5,745 nt of DNA from Pseudomonadota bacterium (GTDB lineage Bacteria; Desulfobacterota; Anaeroferrophillalia; Anaeroferrophillales; Anaeroferrophillaceae), in the NCBI GenBank assembly GCA_011042595.1, contig DQWO01000227.1:1-5745 (forward strand). The letters run 5' to 3'. Positions 1 to 5,745 of the stretch are shown piece after piece. Below the pieces are notes generated by a model that worked only from the letters and a program-made list of their open reading frames with translations, searched no databases and was not told the DNA's origin. Each line of letters opens with the position of its first letter. Position 1 is the first letter of the stretch. Position numbers and translations under genes: made by a program.

Positions 1-1
1 C

Positions 2-1090
2 GATGATCCAGCAGGCACAAACCTTCATGAAAAAATCGCCGTCATTGCCAACAACTCCGGCATCCCGGTCATCGGCCCCAACACCTTCGGCATGATTAAC
101 TTTCAGGCCCGCCTGAATGCTTCATTCACCCCGGAGTTTTCCCGGCTTAAGGAAGGCAGCATCACGCTGGCCAGCCAGAGTGGCGGCATTGCCCACCTCC
201 TCGGGTTTCTGGCCATGCGGGGGGATGTGGGCTTCAGCAAAATCATTGGCCTGGGGAACCGGCTTAATGTTGATTTCTCCGAGATCATCGATTACCTCAT
301 GGACGATGAAGCTACCCGGATCATTATGCTCTATATGGAAGGCATCGATAACCCAACGCACTTTCTCGCCGCGGTCAAAAAGCACCAGCATAAAAAACCG
401 GTCATTATTTACAAAACCGGAAGCGCGGAAAAAAGCAATCAGGCAGCCAAATCCCATACTGGTTCCATGGCCGGGAAACCTGAAATCTATCAGGGAGCAT
501 TCAGCCAGGCCGGTATTTTATCCTTAAACAGCGCCCAGTCCCTGCTGGATACAGGCAAAGCGCTTGCCGCGGCTCACCTCCCCACCGGCGATGGCGTGGC
601 GGTTTTATCGGGCCAGGCCGGCCCGGCCCTGGCCGCCTGTGACATCTGCGAAGCTTACGGTTTAAATATTGTCGACTTTGAACCCAGTACCCAGGAAAGC
701 ATCAACACCTTTCTTCCGCCGTTGGCTTTAAGAACCAATCCAGTGGATATGGGACCCGCCTGGTATGACGCGTCGGCGCAAAGTGGCATTATCCGGGCAG
801 CCATGAACGACCATCAGGTAAACGCCATCCTGCTGCTCACCATGTTTGCCTCAGCCAATGCCAATCTCCTGGAAGAATTGTCTGTCTTTCTCACCGAATC
901 GAAACCGACAAAGCCCATCATAAGTTGCATCCTGGCACCTCCCGGCATTTGGGATGAAAGTATCCGCAAGCTTGAGGAATCCGGCTCCCTGGTCAATTAC
1001 CCCACCCCGGAAAGAGCAGCCATGACCTTGGCAAACCTGGTAAAATATCGATCTCTCCAATTGCGACCGACAAGCGACAGTAAAGGGTAA
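2..1090 (+). CDS. ADP-forming acyl-CoA synthetase, alpha-type subunit (first copy), 5' truncated by window edge
   Basis: This is the alpha subunit (CoA-binding plus ligase domains) of the NDP-forming acetate/acyl-CoA ligase family, which interconverts acyl-CoA + ADP + Pi with acid + CoA + ATP in the cytoplasm. The frame is open from base 2, and the codons before the ATG at 92 encode the end of the CoA-binding domain (IPVIGPNTFGMIN, like the family's LGPNCIGIVN). That ATG is therefore internal, and roughly 110 N-terminal residues lie outside the window. In the visible 362 residues, the second domain carries an SQSGG loop, a YMEGI motif with the probable catalytic Glu (about residue 113) and the phospho-acceptor His in KSHTGSMAG (codon 455-457). 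The third domain has a glycine-rich SGQAGPA loop, NPVD and a C-terminal YPTPERA. The gene ends 4 nt before its paralogue. There is no ATP-grasp domain, so it must use a beta subunit, presumably the one at 2558. The family call is firm; the acid substrate is unknown. Confidence 0.92.
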   Translation, partial: DDPAGTNLHEKIAVIANNSGIPVIGPNTFGMINFQARLNASFTPEFSRLKEGSITLASQSGGIAHLLGFLAMRGDVGFSKIIGLGNRLNVDFSEIIDYLMDDEATRIIMLYMEGIDNPTHFLAAVKKHQHKKPVIIYKTGSAEKSNQAAKSHTGSMAGKPEIYQGAFSQAGILSLNSAQSLLDTGKALAAAHLPTGDGVAVLSGQAGPALAACDICEAYGLNIVDFEPSTQESINTFLPPLALRTNPVDMGPAWYDASAQSGIIRAAMNDHQVNAILLLTMFASANANLLEELSVFLTESKPTKPIISCILAPPGIWDESIRKLEESGSLVNYPTPERAAMTLANLVKYRSLQLRPTSDSKG

Positions 1091-1094
1091 AGAA

Positions 1095-2561
1095 ATGCAG
1101 AAAAACCCATTATCTATTATCATGAACCCAAAATCCATTGTCTACCTGGGAGGTTCCAATTCTCTCCAGACAATGGGCACGGCTCAGCTTATAACGCTCA
1201 TTACCGGTGGTTACCAGGGAGAAATTTACCCCATTCACCGCAAAGAAAAAACCGTCCTGGGCCTTAAAGCCTATCCAAACATTTCATCACTGGACAAACC
1301 GGCAGAGCTTGCCGTTATCGTCATCCCTGGGAAAGCGATTCCCGGCGTTCTTAAAGAGTGCGGGGAGGCAGGCATCCATCATGCAATTATCATCACCGCC
1401 GGCTATGGGGAAATCGGTCAAAAAGGAGCATCCTTACAGCAGGAACTGCTGGCTATCGCCCGAAAATATAACATTCGCTTTCTCGGTCCCAACTGCATTG
1501 GCATTGTCAACGCCCACATCGGCCTGAATACAACCTGGTTTCCCAATAAATACCGGGCCGGGAAGGTGGGGATTATCTCCCAAAGCGGCAGCTATGTGAC
1601 CCAGACGCTGACCTACTTTGAAAAACTGGGTTTAGGTCTCAGCCAGGCAATCAGCGTCGGCAACCAGGCTGATATCGACATGGTTGACTGTCTTGAATAT
1701 CTGGGGGAAGATGAACAAACCCGGGCGATCGCCTTATATATCGAAGGAATCAAAAGGCCAAAGGCATTTTTGAGAGCGGCCCGAAAAATAACCGCCCGAA
1801 AACCCATTGTTGCCGTCTATGTCGGCGGGAGCACAGCCGGCGCCAGAGCCTGCAGCTCCCATACCGCATCCATGGCCGGTCCCGATGGGATATACAGCGG
1901 TTTTTTCCATCAAGCAGGCATCCTGAGAGCTGGAAACGTCATGGAGCTTTTTGACTGGACCATGGCTTTAGCCCAGCAACCGTTGCCCAAAGGGAAAAAC
2001 ATCGCCATTGTGACCAATTCCGGCGGCCCCGGCAGTTCCATGGCCGATGAGGCCAATCACTGCGGCCTGGAGGTGCCCATCTTTTCCCCGGCTCTCCAGG
2101 AAAAAATAAAGGCCATTACCCCGCTGACTGCCGCCGCGGTCAACCCGGTGGATATCACTATGAATTACGATCTGGACCTGATATACAAAAAATTGCCTGA
2201 GTTGATTTTACAAGGCCAAGACATGGACGGCTTGCTTTTTTACGGCATTTTTGGAAGTATTCATTTTCAGGATAAAATAGCCTTTACCGGAAATCCTGCC
2301 GGTAACATACTGAATCCCATGAAATCGCTGCTGGAAAAAGCCTGTGATGAATTTGTCAAGTTACCTGAAAAACTCAAAAAACCGATCCTGTGCGCCTGTT
2401 TCAGTGGCCGGGAAGATGATGCCGTCGTCCGCATCCAGGATGGCGGCATTCCTGTCTATCCCACCCCGGAAAGAGCGGCCAGAGCCATGGCAGCCCTGTG
2501 GGAATACGCAACCATAAAGAAAAGAAACAGAGATGAATCCAACGAGGGAGAAAACAGATGA
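1095..2561 (+). CDS. ADP-forming acyl-CoA synthetase, alpha-type subunit (second copy), complete
   Basis: This complete 488-aa alpha subunit belongs to the acetate--CoA ligase (ADP-forming) family. Residues about 10-140 form the CoA-binding Rossmann domain (SIVYLGGSN, YPIHRK, ITAGYGEIG, LGPNCIGIVN). Residues about 155-295 form the succinyl-CoA-synthetase-like ligase domain, with SQSG at 162-165, the probable catalytic Glu217 in YIEGI, and His256 in SSHTASMAG (codon 1860-1862), the residue phosphorylated in this family. Residues about 300-475 form the third domain (TNSGGPGSS, NPVD, YPTPERAA). The ATG at 1095 is preferred because AGGG lies 7 nt upstream at 1084-1087; a later ATG at 1122 would start right at the domain edge. 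Compared with the preceding paralogue, the third domain has about 21 extra residues near 389-412. There is no ATP-grasp domain, and the gene overlaps the beta gene by 4 nt (ATGA), which indicates coupled, roughly equal translation. Substrate specificity cannot be assigned. Confidence 0.95.
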   Translation: MQKNPLSIIMNPKSIVYLGGSNSLQTMGTAQLITLITGGYQGEIYPIHRKEKTVLGLKAYPNISSLDKPAELAVIVIPGKAIPGVLKECGEAGIHHAIIITAGYGEIGQKGASLQQELLAIARKYNIRFLGPNCIGIVNAHIGLNTTWFPNKYRAGKVGIISQSGSYVTQTLTYFEKLGLGLSQAISVGNQADIDMVDCLEYLGEDEQTRAIALYIEGIKRPKAFLRAARKITARKPIVAVYVGGSTAGARACSSHTASMAGPDGIYSGFFHQAGILRAGNVMELFDWTMALAQQPLPKGKNIAIVTNSGGPGSSMADEANHCGLEVPIFSPALQEKIKAITPLTAAAVNPVDITMNYDLDLIYKKLPELILQGQDMDGLLFYGIFGSIHFQDKIAFTGNPAGNILNPMKSLLEKACDEFVKLPEKLKKPILCACFSGREDDAVVRIQDGGIPVYPTPERAARAMAALWEYATIKKRNRDESNEGENR

Positions 2562-3238
2562 ACATCATCGATAAAGCCGTAAAAATTGGGCGTACTTCAC
2601 TCTCCGAATTTGAAGCCAAGCAGCTGCTGACTGCCTACCAGATCCCGGTAACCCGGGAAGCGCTGGTGGAAAACGAAGAAAGCCTGCTTAAAATTGCAGC
2701 GACGCTCGGCTATCCCCTGGCCTTGAAAGGATGCTCAGCAGATATCGCCCATAAGACTGAAAAAGGCCTCATCCACCTCGACATCCGGAATGACCAGGAA
2801 GCTTTGACCGCTTTTAAGGATATCTCCACCAGCATGAAACAAAGTAAAAATACTATCCTGGTCCAGGAAATGGTTCAGGGAAAACGGGAGCTGATGGCGG
2901 GCTTGACCCGCGATGCACAGTTCGGCCCCTGTGTCATGTTCGGACTCGGAGGAATATTCACCGAAATATTGAAAGATATCGCTTTTCGCGTCGCACCGCT
3001 GGAAAAACTCGATGCCCTGGAAATGATGAAAGAGATAAGGGGACACAACATTTTAACCGCTGTCCGGGGGCTGGAGGCGGTGGACAAAGATGCACTGGCC
3101 GATATATTGATCACTATCGGCCGCATCGGCCTTGAAAACAAGCAGATAAAAGAGATTGATATCAATCCGATCATTATCTCCGACACCAGACCCATAGTCG
3201 TTGACGCCCTGGTAATACTGGATAAAGATCAAGCATAG
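2558..3238 (+). CDS. ADP-forming acyl-CoA synthetase, beta subunit (ATP-grasp)
   Basis: This 226-aa protein is the nucleotide-binding beta subunit that completes the acyl-CoA synthetase with an alpha subunit; the usual length for separate beta subunits is about 220-240 aa. The N-terminus (LSEFEAKQLLTAYQIPV, residues 15-31) is the family's standard opening. Lys57 in LALKGCS is the expected ATP-grasp lysine. His65 in IAHKTEKG probably corresponds to the second phosphohistidine described for archaeal acetyl-CoA synthetases (ADP-forming). LVQEMV (101-106), GLTRDAQFGP (115-124) and FGLGGIFTE (128-136) follow, and EIDINP (200-205) supplies likely metal ligands near the C-terminus. The ATG overlaps the upstream stop as ATGA and has GAGGGAG at 2544-2550, 7 nt away, so the start is well fixed. 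With one beta for two alphas in the cluster, it may serve both. ATP-grasp_5 family membership is clear from sequence; sharing between alphas is inference. Confidence 0.95.
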   Translation: MNIIDKAVKIGRTSLSEFEAKQLLTAYQIPVTREALVENEESLLKIAATLGYPLALKGCSADIAHKTEKGLIHLDIRNDQEALTAFKDISTSMKQSKNTILVQEMVQGKRELMAGLTRDAQFGPCVMFGLGGIFTEILKDIAFRVAPLEKLDALEMMKEIRGHNILTAVRGLEAVDKDALADILITIGRIGLENKQIKEIDINPIIISDTRPIVVDALVILDKDQA

Positions 3239-3293
3239 CTGCCAGAAATGTCCCGGCTTAGCCCCAGCGGTTTTGCGGCCATATGAATTACCC

Positions 3294-3298
3294 GGAGG
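3294..3298 (+). promoter_or_regulatory. Ribosome binding site fixing a GTG start
   Basis: A perfect GGAGG lies 9 nt before the GTG at 3308 in the 69-nt gap after the beta subunit gene. No in-frame ATG fits better, since the next one (3368) falls inside the hotdog motif. The site therefore decides the thioesterase start. It also means this gene can be translated independently of the synthetase genes, unlike the tightly coupled genes on either side. The rest of the gap (3239-3293) shows no convincing hairpin or promoter. Confidence 0.8.
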
Positions 3299-3307
3299 AT
3301 AAGAAAA

Positions 3308-3739
3308 GTGGGGAAAAAAATTCGCTTTACCATCAAACAGGCTGTGCGGTTCAGGGATCTTGATGCCATGGGTCATGTAAACAACGCCACCTATTTCACT
3401 TATATGGAGGAAGCCAGGAAAGAATTTTTCAACCACCTTCTCAATTGCGCTTCGCCGGAAGATTTCCCCTTTGTCCTCGCCGGTATTTCCTGCAATTTCA
3501 GCAAACCAATACAACTTAAGGACAAGGTGCTGGCCGTGGACCTTTGGCTCACCCATCTCGGCCGCAAAAGTTTTACCTTCAGCTATGAGCTCTACCGGCC
3601 GGATGAGCCCTCGTGGGTTTTTGCCACCGGGGAATCAGTCCAGGTTTTTTATGACTACCAGCAGAATAAATCCATTGAAATTCCAACTGATTTCAAAGTA
3701 AAAGTACAACAATATCTTGGCCCGAAAGGAAAATCTTAA
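3308..3739 (+). CDS. Hotdog-fold acyl-CoA thioesterase, 4-hydroxybenzoyl-CoA thioesterase family
   Basis: This 143-aa single-domain hotdog protein is predicted to hydrolyse an acyl-CoA or aroyl-CoA to the free acid plus CoA in the cytoplasm. The N-terminal signature RFRDLDAMGHVNNATYF (residues 14-30) is diagnostic of the 4HBT family. Asp19, the second Asp of DLD, aligns with the catalytic Asp17 of the Pseudomonas 4HBT enzyme. It is followed by the helix YMEEARKEFF (32-41) and strands around 58-64, 73-80 and 87-95. The end, IEIPTDFK (123-130), resembles the IEVPADY tail of that enzyme. Translation starts at GTG with GGAGG 9 nt upstream. The gene lies 69 nt after the beta subunit and 2 nt before the MFS gene. 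Members of this family act on many substrates, so benzoyl, aryl or short-chain specificity cannot be chosen here. Its reaction releases the acid without energy recovery, whereas the neighbouring synthetase conserves or spends ATP. Family call is firm, substrate open. Confidence 0.9.
   Translation: MGKKIRFTIKQAVRFRDLDAMGHVNNATYFTYMEEARKEFFNHLLNCASPEDFPFVLAGISCNFSKPIQLKDKVLAVDLWLTHLGRKSFTFSYELYRPDEPSWVFATGESVQVFYDYQQNKSIEIPTDFKVKVQQYLGPKGKS
3726..3730 (+). promoter_or_regulatory. Probable ribosome binding site for the TTG start of the MFS gene
   Basis: AAGGA lies within the last codons of the thioesterase gene, 11 nt before the TTG at 3742, slightly longer than ideal. The competing ATG at 3790 has GGAG only 1 nt away, which is too close to work, and would leave just a few residues before the first membrane helix. 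This favours the TTG start, with translation coupled to the thioesterase gene. Confidence 0.5.
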
Positions 3740-3741
3740 CC

Positions 3742-5031
3742 TTGACCAGTAAACAGAATAACTATCCACCAGCACGGCTGGCCTGGAGCATGTGGGGGCT
3801 GGGAGCGGCATTATATTTAATCGGATTCTATCAACGGGTGGCTCCCGCCGTGATGACCGGTGAGTTGATGAAAGACTTTGCCATCGGGGCCGCCGGGCTG
3901 GGAAACCTTTCAGCCTTTTATTTCTACAGTTATGTCGCCATGCAGACCCCGACCGGCATTCTTGCCGATCGTTTAGGCCCGCGTCGACTACTCGGCATGG
4001 GTGCTTTAGTAGCCGGCATCGGCGGACTGATCTTCGGTCTGGCCCCGACCATGGCCTGGGCCGGTCTTGGACGGCTATTAATCGGCGGCTCGGTGGCTGT
4101 GGCTTTCGTTGGCATGCTGAAGCTGGCCAGCCACTGGTTTGCTCCCCGTCAGTTTGCCCTGGCCACCGGCATGGCTCTTTTCTGTGGAATTATAGGAGCC
4201 GTTTTCGCCGGCGTCCCCCTGCGCCTGCTGGTCAACACAGTAGGCTGGCGGCCGGTGATGACAGTCTCAGGTTTCATTACCCTGGCAGTGGCAGTGGCCA
4301 TCTGGTGGTTTGTACGTGATGATCCGGTTGAAAAAGGTTACCAAAGCTACAGCCCGACCATTACCGGAGAAACCAGTCAATATTCGATTATTGCCGGCAT
4401 CAAAAAGATTTTTCGCTATCGCAACACCTGGCTTTTATGCCTGATCCCCGGCGGGGTTGTCGGCTGCATCCTGACTTTTTCCGGCCTCTGGGGCGTGCCC
4501 TTCCTGACAACTCATTACGGCTTGGAACCAGCCAAAGCAGCAGCACTTAATTCGGCCATGCTGGTGGCCTGGGCGGTGGGAGGCCCCCTGTGCGGCGGCC
4601 TGTCTGACCGCATAGGACTACGCAAACCCTTATATGTGGTTTGTAATATAGCCCTGGTCGGAGCCTGGGCCGTGATTATTTTTGTCCCATCACTGCCCCT
4701 GCCACTTTTGACTGGACTTTTATTGTTTGCCGGCCTGGCCTCCGGCGGCATGATTATCGGTTTCGCCTTCATCAAAGAATCGGTCCCTGCTGATCTTGGT
4801 GGTACGGCTTCGGGAATTCTCAATATGGGGGTAATGACCGGACCAATGATTTTACAGCCGGCAATCGGCTTGATTCTGGATTCACAATGGCATGGAGAGC
4901 TGTTAAACGGAATTAAGATTTATAGTTTCGGCGCCTACCGGTTCGGTTTTTCATTAATGCTGGCCTGGGCGGTATTGAGCGCCGTGCTGGTTCTGTTCAC
5001 CAAAGAAACCTATTGCCAGCAGATGAATTAA
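3742..5031 (+). CDS. MFS transporter, 12 transmembrane segments
   Basis: This 429-aa major facilitator superfamily permease sits in the inner membrane and is a single-polypeptide secondary transporter. About twelve hydrophobic helices can be read, near residues 12-34, 50-70, 82-102, 105-127, 138-160, 168-190, 228-250, 265-287, 297-315, 320-342, 355-378 and 398-420. The MFS loop-2/3 signature is clear (GILADRLGPRR, 72-82), and its second-half counterpart is GGLSDRIGLRK (285-295). A polar linker at about 192-227 separates the two six-helix halves. Arg32 in FYQRVAP lies in helix 1 and could contact an anionic substrate. The TTG start gives a normal short basic N-tail. Only 2 nt separate it from the thioesterase gene, so it very likely belongs to the same transcript. 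By context it may carry the organic acid handled by the synthetase and thioesterase; this is inference, and substrate and direction are unknown. The stop codon overlaps a stem-loop. Confidence 0.9.
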   Translation: MTSKQNNYPPARLAWSMWGLGAALYLIGFYQRVAPAVMTGELMKDFAIGAAGLGNLSAFYFYSYVAMQTPTGILADRLGPRRLLGMGALVAGIGGLIFGLAPTMAWAGLGRLLIGGSVAVAFVGMLKLASHWFAPRQFALATGMALFCGIIGAVFAGVPLRLLVNTVGWRPVMTVSGFITLAVAVAIWWFVRDDPVEKGYQSYSPTITGETSQYSIIAGIKKIFRYRNTWLLCLIPGGVVGCILTFSGLWGVPFLTTHYGLEPAKAAALNSAMLVAWAVGGPLCGGLSDRIGLRKPLYVVCNIALVGAWAVIIFVPSLPLPLLTGLLLFAGLASGGMIIGFAFIKESVPADLGGTASGILNMGVMTGPMILQPAIGLILDSQWHGELLNGIKIYSFGAYRFGFSLMLAWAVLSAVLVLFTKETYCQQMN

Positions 5032-5069
5032 GGCTACCTTGAAAAAATAGAATTTTTCAAGACAGCCTT
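5030..5069 (+). terminator. Stem-loop at the end of the MFS gene, probable weak terminator or processing hairpin
   Basis: AAGGCT (5030-5035) pairs with AGCCTT (5064-5069), and CTTGAAAAA (5038-5046) pairs with TTTTTCAAG (5053-5061). The arms are separated by a 2x2 mismatch, and the loop is six bases. The structure begins inside the MFS stop codon and lies in the 53-nt gap before the next gene. The following bases (TATATGG) are not a strong T-run, so it is not a classical intrinsic terminator. It could terminate weakly, protect the 3' end of the upstream mRNA, or do both. Confidence 0.45.
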
Positions 5070-5084
5070 ATATGGATAACCAGG

Positions 5085-5745
5085 ATGAACCAGCAAAAAG
5101 ACCACCTCGACATACAACAGCGACTGGGATTGAACCAGCAGGCCAAACGAAATAAACGGCTGAAAATCGTAGCTGTCATCCTTGTTGCTCTGCTGCTGAC
5201 ATTAATTGGGACCTCTTTCCTTGCCACCCGCAGCAGCCGTACCCCGGTCAGTTACCGGAGCCAAAAAGCGGAAAAAGGCAACCTGACGATCACAGTCACC
5301 GCCACCGGCACCCTTGAGCCTACCAACCAGGTTGATGTGGGGGTTGAGGTCTCTGGAACCATAGAAACGGTAGAGGTGGACTTTAACGACCGGGTGAAGG
5401 AGGGGCGGGTCCTGACCGGGCTTGACACCTCCATGCTGCACTCCCAGGTCCTGCAGGCCCAGGCAGCCTTGGCCGCAGCCCGGGCCCGGGTTTTAAAAAC
5501 CAGGGCTGATGTCAAGCAGACCGGTTTAAAACTTGGTCAACTACAGCAGGCCAGGAAAGCCAGCGGCGGCAGGATTCCTTCACAGGTTGAGATGGATGAG
5601 GCCGAAGCGGCCCTGGCCAGGGCAAAGGCCGATGAGGCCAGCTCCCTGGCAGAGGTTTCCAAAACCCAGGCTGAGCTGGAATTCAACCAGACCAATCTTT
5701 CTAAAGCTATTATCGTTTCACCCATCAACGGCATCATCCTCAACC
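5085..5745 (+). CDS. Efflux pump periplasmic adaptor (membrane fusion protein), MacA/HlyD type, 3' truncated by window edge
   Basis: The first 220 residues of a membrane fusion protein, which links an inner-membrane ABC or RND pump to an outer-membrane TolC-type channel. A basic cytoplasmic tail (residues 1-27, NQQAKRNKRLK) precedes one membrane anchor at about 28-47. VTATGTLEP (71-79) and a first biotinyl-lipoyl half (83-115, with VSGTIETVEV and DRVKEG) follow. An Ala/Gln-rich alpha-helical hairpin spans about 116-206, turning near the SGGRIPS tip (160-166). The second lipoyl half begins at SPINGIILN (212-220), where the window ends. The frame is closed upstream by a TGA at 5040, and ATG 5085 is the first usual start codon in it; the ribosome binding site is weak (GGA at 5074-5076). 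The VxATGxLEP and VDVGVEVSG pattern favours the MacA-like group, which would predict a MacB-type ABC permease downstream, but RND partners cannot be excluded. It is unlikely to be part of the acyl-CoA unit. Confidence 0.88.
   Translation, partial: MNQQKDHLDIQQRLGLNQQAKRNKRLKIVAVILVALLLTLIGTSFLATRSSRTPVSYRSQKAEKGNLTITVTATGTLEPTNQVDVGVEVSGTIETVEVDFNDRVKEGRVLTGLDTSMLHSQVLQAQAALAAARARVLKTRADVKQTGLKLGQLQQARKASGGRIPSQVEMDEAEAALARAKADEASSLAEVSKTQAELEFNQTNLSKAIIVSPINGIILN

Noticed and set aside
92..94. ATG at 92 as the start of the first gene
   Set aside because: The frame is open back to base 2, and the upstream codons encode the expected end of the CoA-binding domain (IPVIGPNTFG). The gene is truncated by the window edge, and this Met is internal.
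122..457. 111-codon reverse-strand open frame inside the first alpha gene
   Set aside because: It lies entirely opposite conserved ligase-domain coding sequence, and its translation has no family features.
1001..2476. 17-bp exact direct repeat (1001-1017 and 2460-2476)
   Set aside because: Both copies encode the conserved YPTPERA end motif of the two paralogous alpha subunits. The identity reflects protein conservation, not a mobile or recombination repeat.
3201..3228. Possible sigma70 promoter (TTGACG, 16-nt spacer, TAAAGA) for the thioesterase and MFS genes
   Set aside because: The -35 match is good but the -10 matches only 3 of 6 bases, and the stretch is coding sequence for the conserved beta C-terminus (VVDALVIL). 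It is not distinguishable from chance without transcript data.
3053..3556. 167-codon reverse-strand open frame spanning the beta subunit end and the thioesterase start
   Set aside because: Both sense genes have unmistakable family motifs over the same bases. The reverse frame shows no recognisable domain and is best explained as an antisense shadow.
5202..5515. Overlapping reverse-strand open frames at the right end of the window
   Set aside because: The + strand frame from 5085 encodes a coherent membrane fusion protein with anchor, lipoyl half and coiled-coil hairpin across the same region. The reverse frames are shadows of it.

Overview
The window is a compact stretch of bacterial chromosome with six genes, all on the + strand and nearly back to back. 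The organism is probably a Gram-negative bacterium, because the last gene encodes an inner-membrane-anchored periplasmic adaptor of a tripartite efflux pump. ADP-forming acyl-CoA synthetases with separate alpha and beta genes, together with moderate GC and GTG/TTG starts, would suit an anaerobic Desulfobacterota-type (former deltaproteobacterial) organism. That placement is inference from gene style and not proven by the sequence.

Positions 2-3238 hold an ADP-forming (NDP-forming) acyl-CoA synthetase module. It has two tandem, diverged alpha-type subunits: the first is cut by the window's left edge, and the second is complete at 488 aa. A single ATP-grasp beta subunit of 226 aa follows. The alpha genes are 4 nt apart and alpha2/beta overlap by 4 nt (ATGA), so the three are almost certainly co-transcribed and translationally coupled. 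Both alphas keep the catalytic His in an SHT(G/A)SMAG loop, and the beta keeps an HK(T)E-type His, so both alphas look active.

Positions 3308-5031 hold a hotdog-fold acyl-CoA thioesterase (GTG start with a strong ribosome binding site) and, 2 nt later, a 12-helix MFS transporter (TTG start). With the synthetase, these suggest a unit for moving an organic acid across the membrane and interconverting it with its CoA thioester. The substrate cannot be read from the sequence.

A stem-loop that includes the end of the MFS stop codon (5030-5069) probably marks the end of this unit. From 5085 a new gene begins and runs off the right edge. It encodes a MacA/HlyD-type membrane fusion protein and is probably the first gene of an efflux operon unrelated to the acyl-CoA genes.

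I see no RNA genes, mobile elements, CRISPR arrays or long repeats, and no gap over 70 nt between genes. Nothing here looks like a wholly new system. The most notable point is the alpha-alpha'-beta synthetase arrangement coupled to a thioesterase and a transporter.
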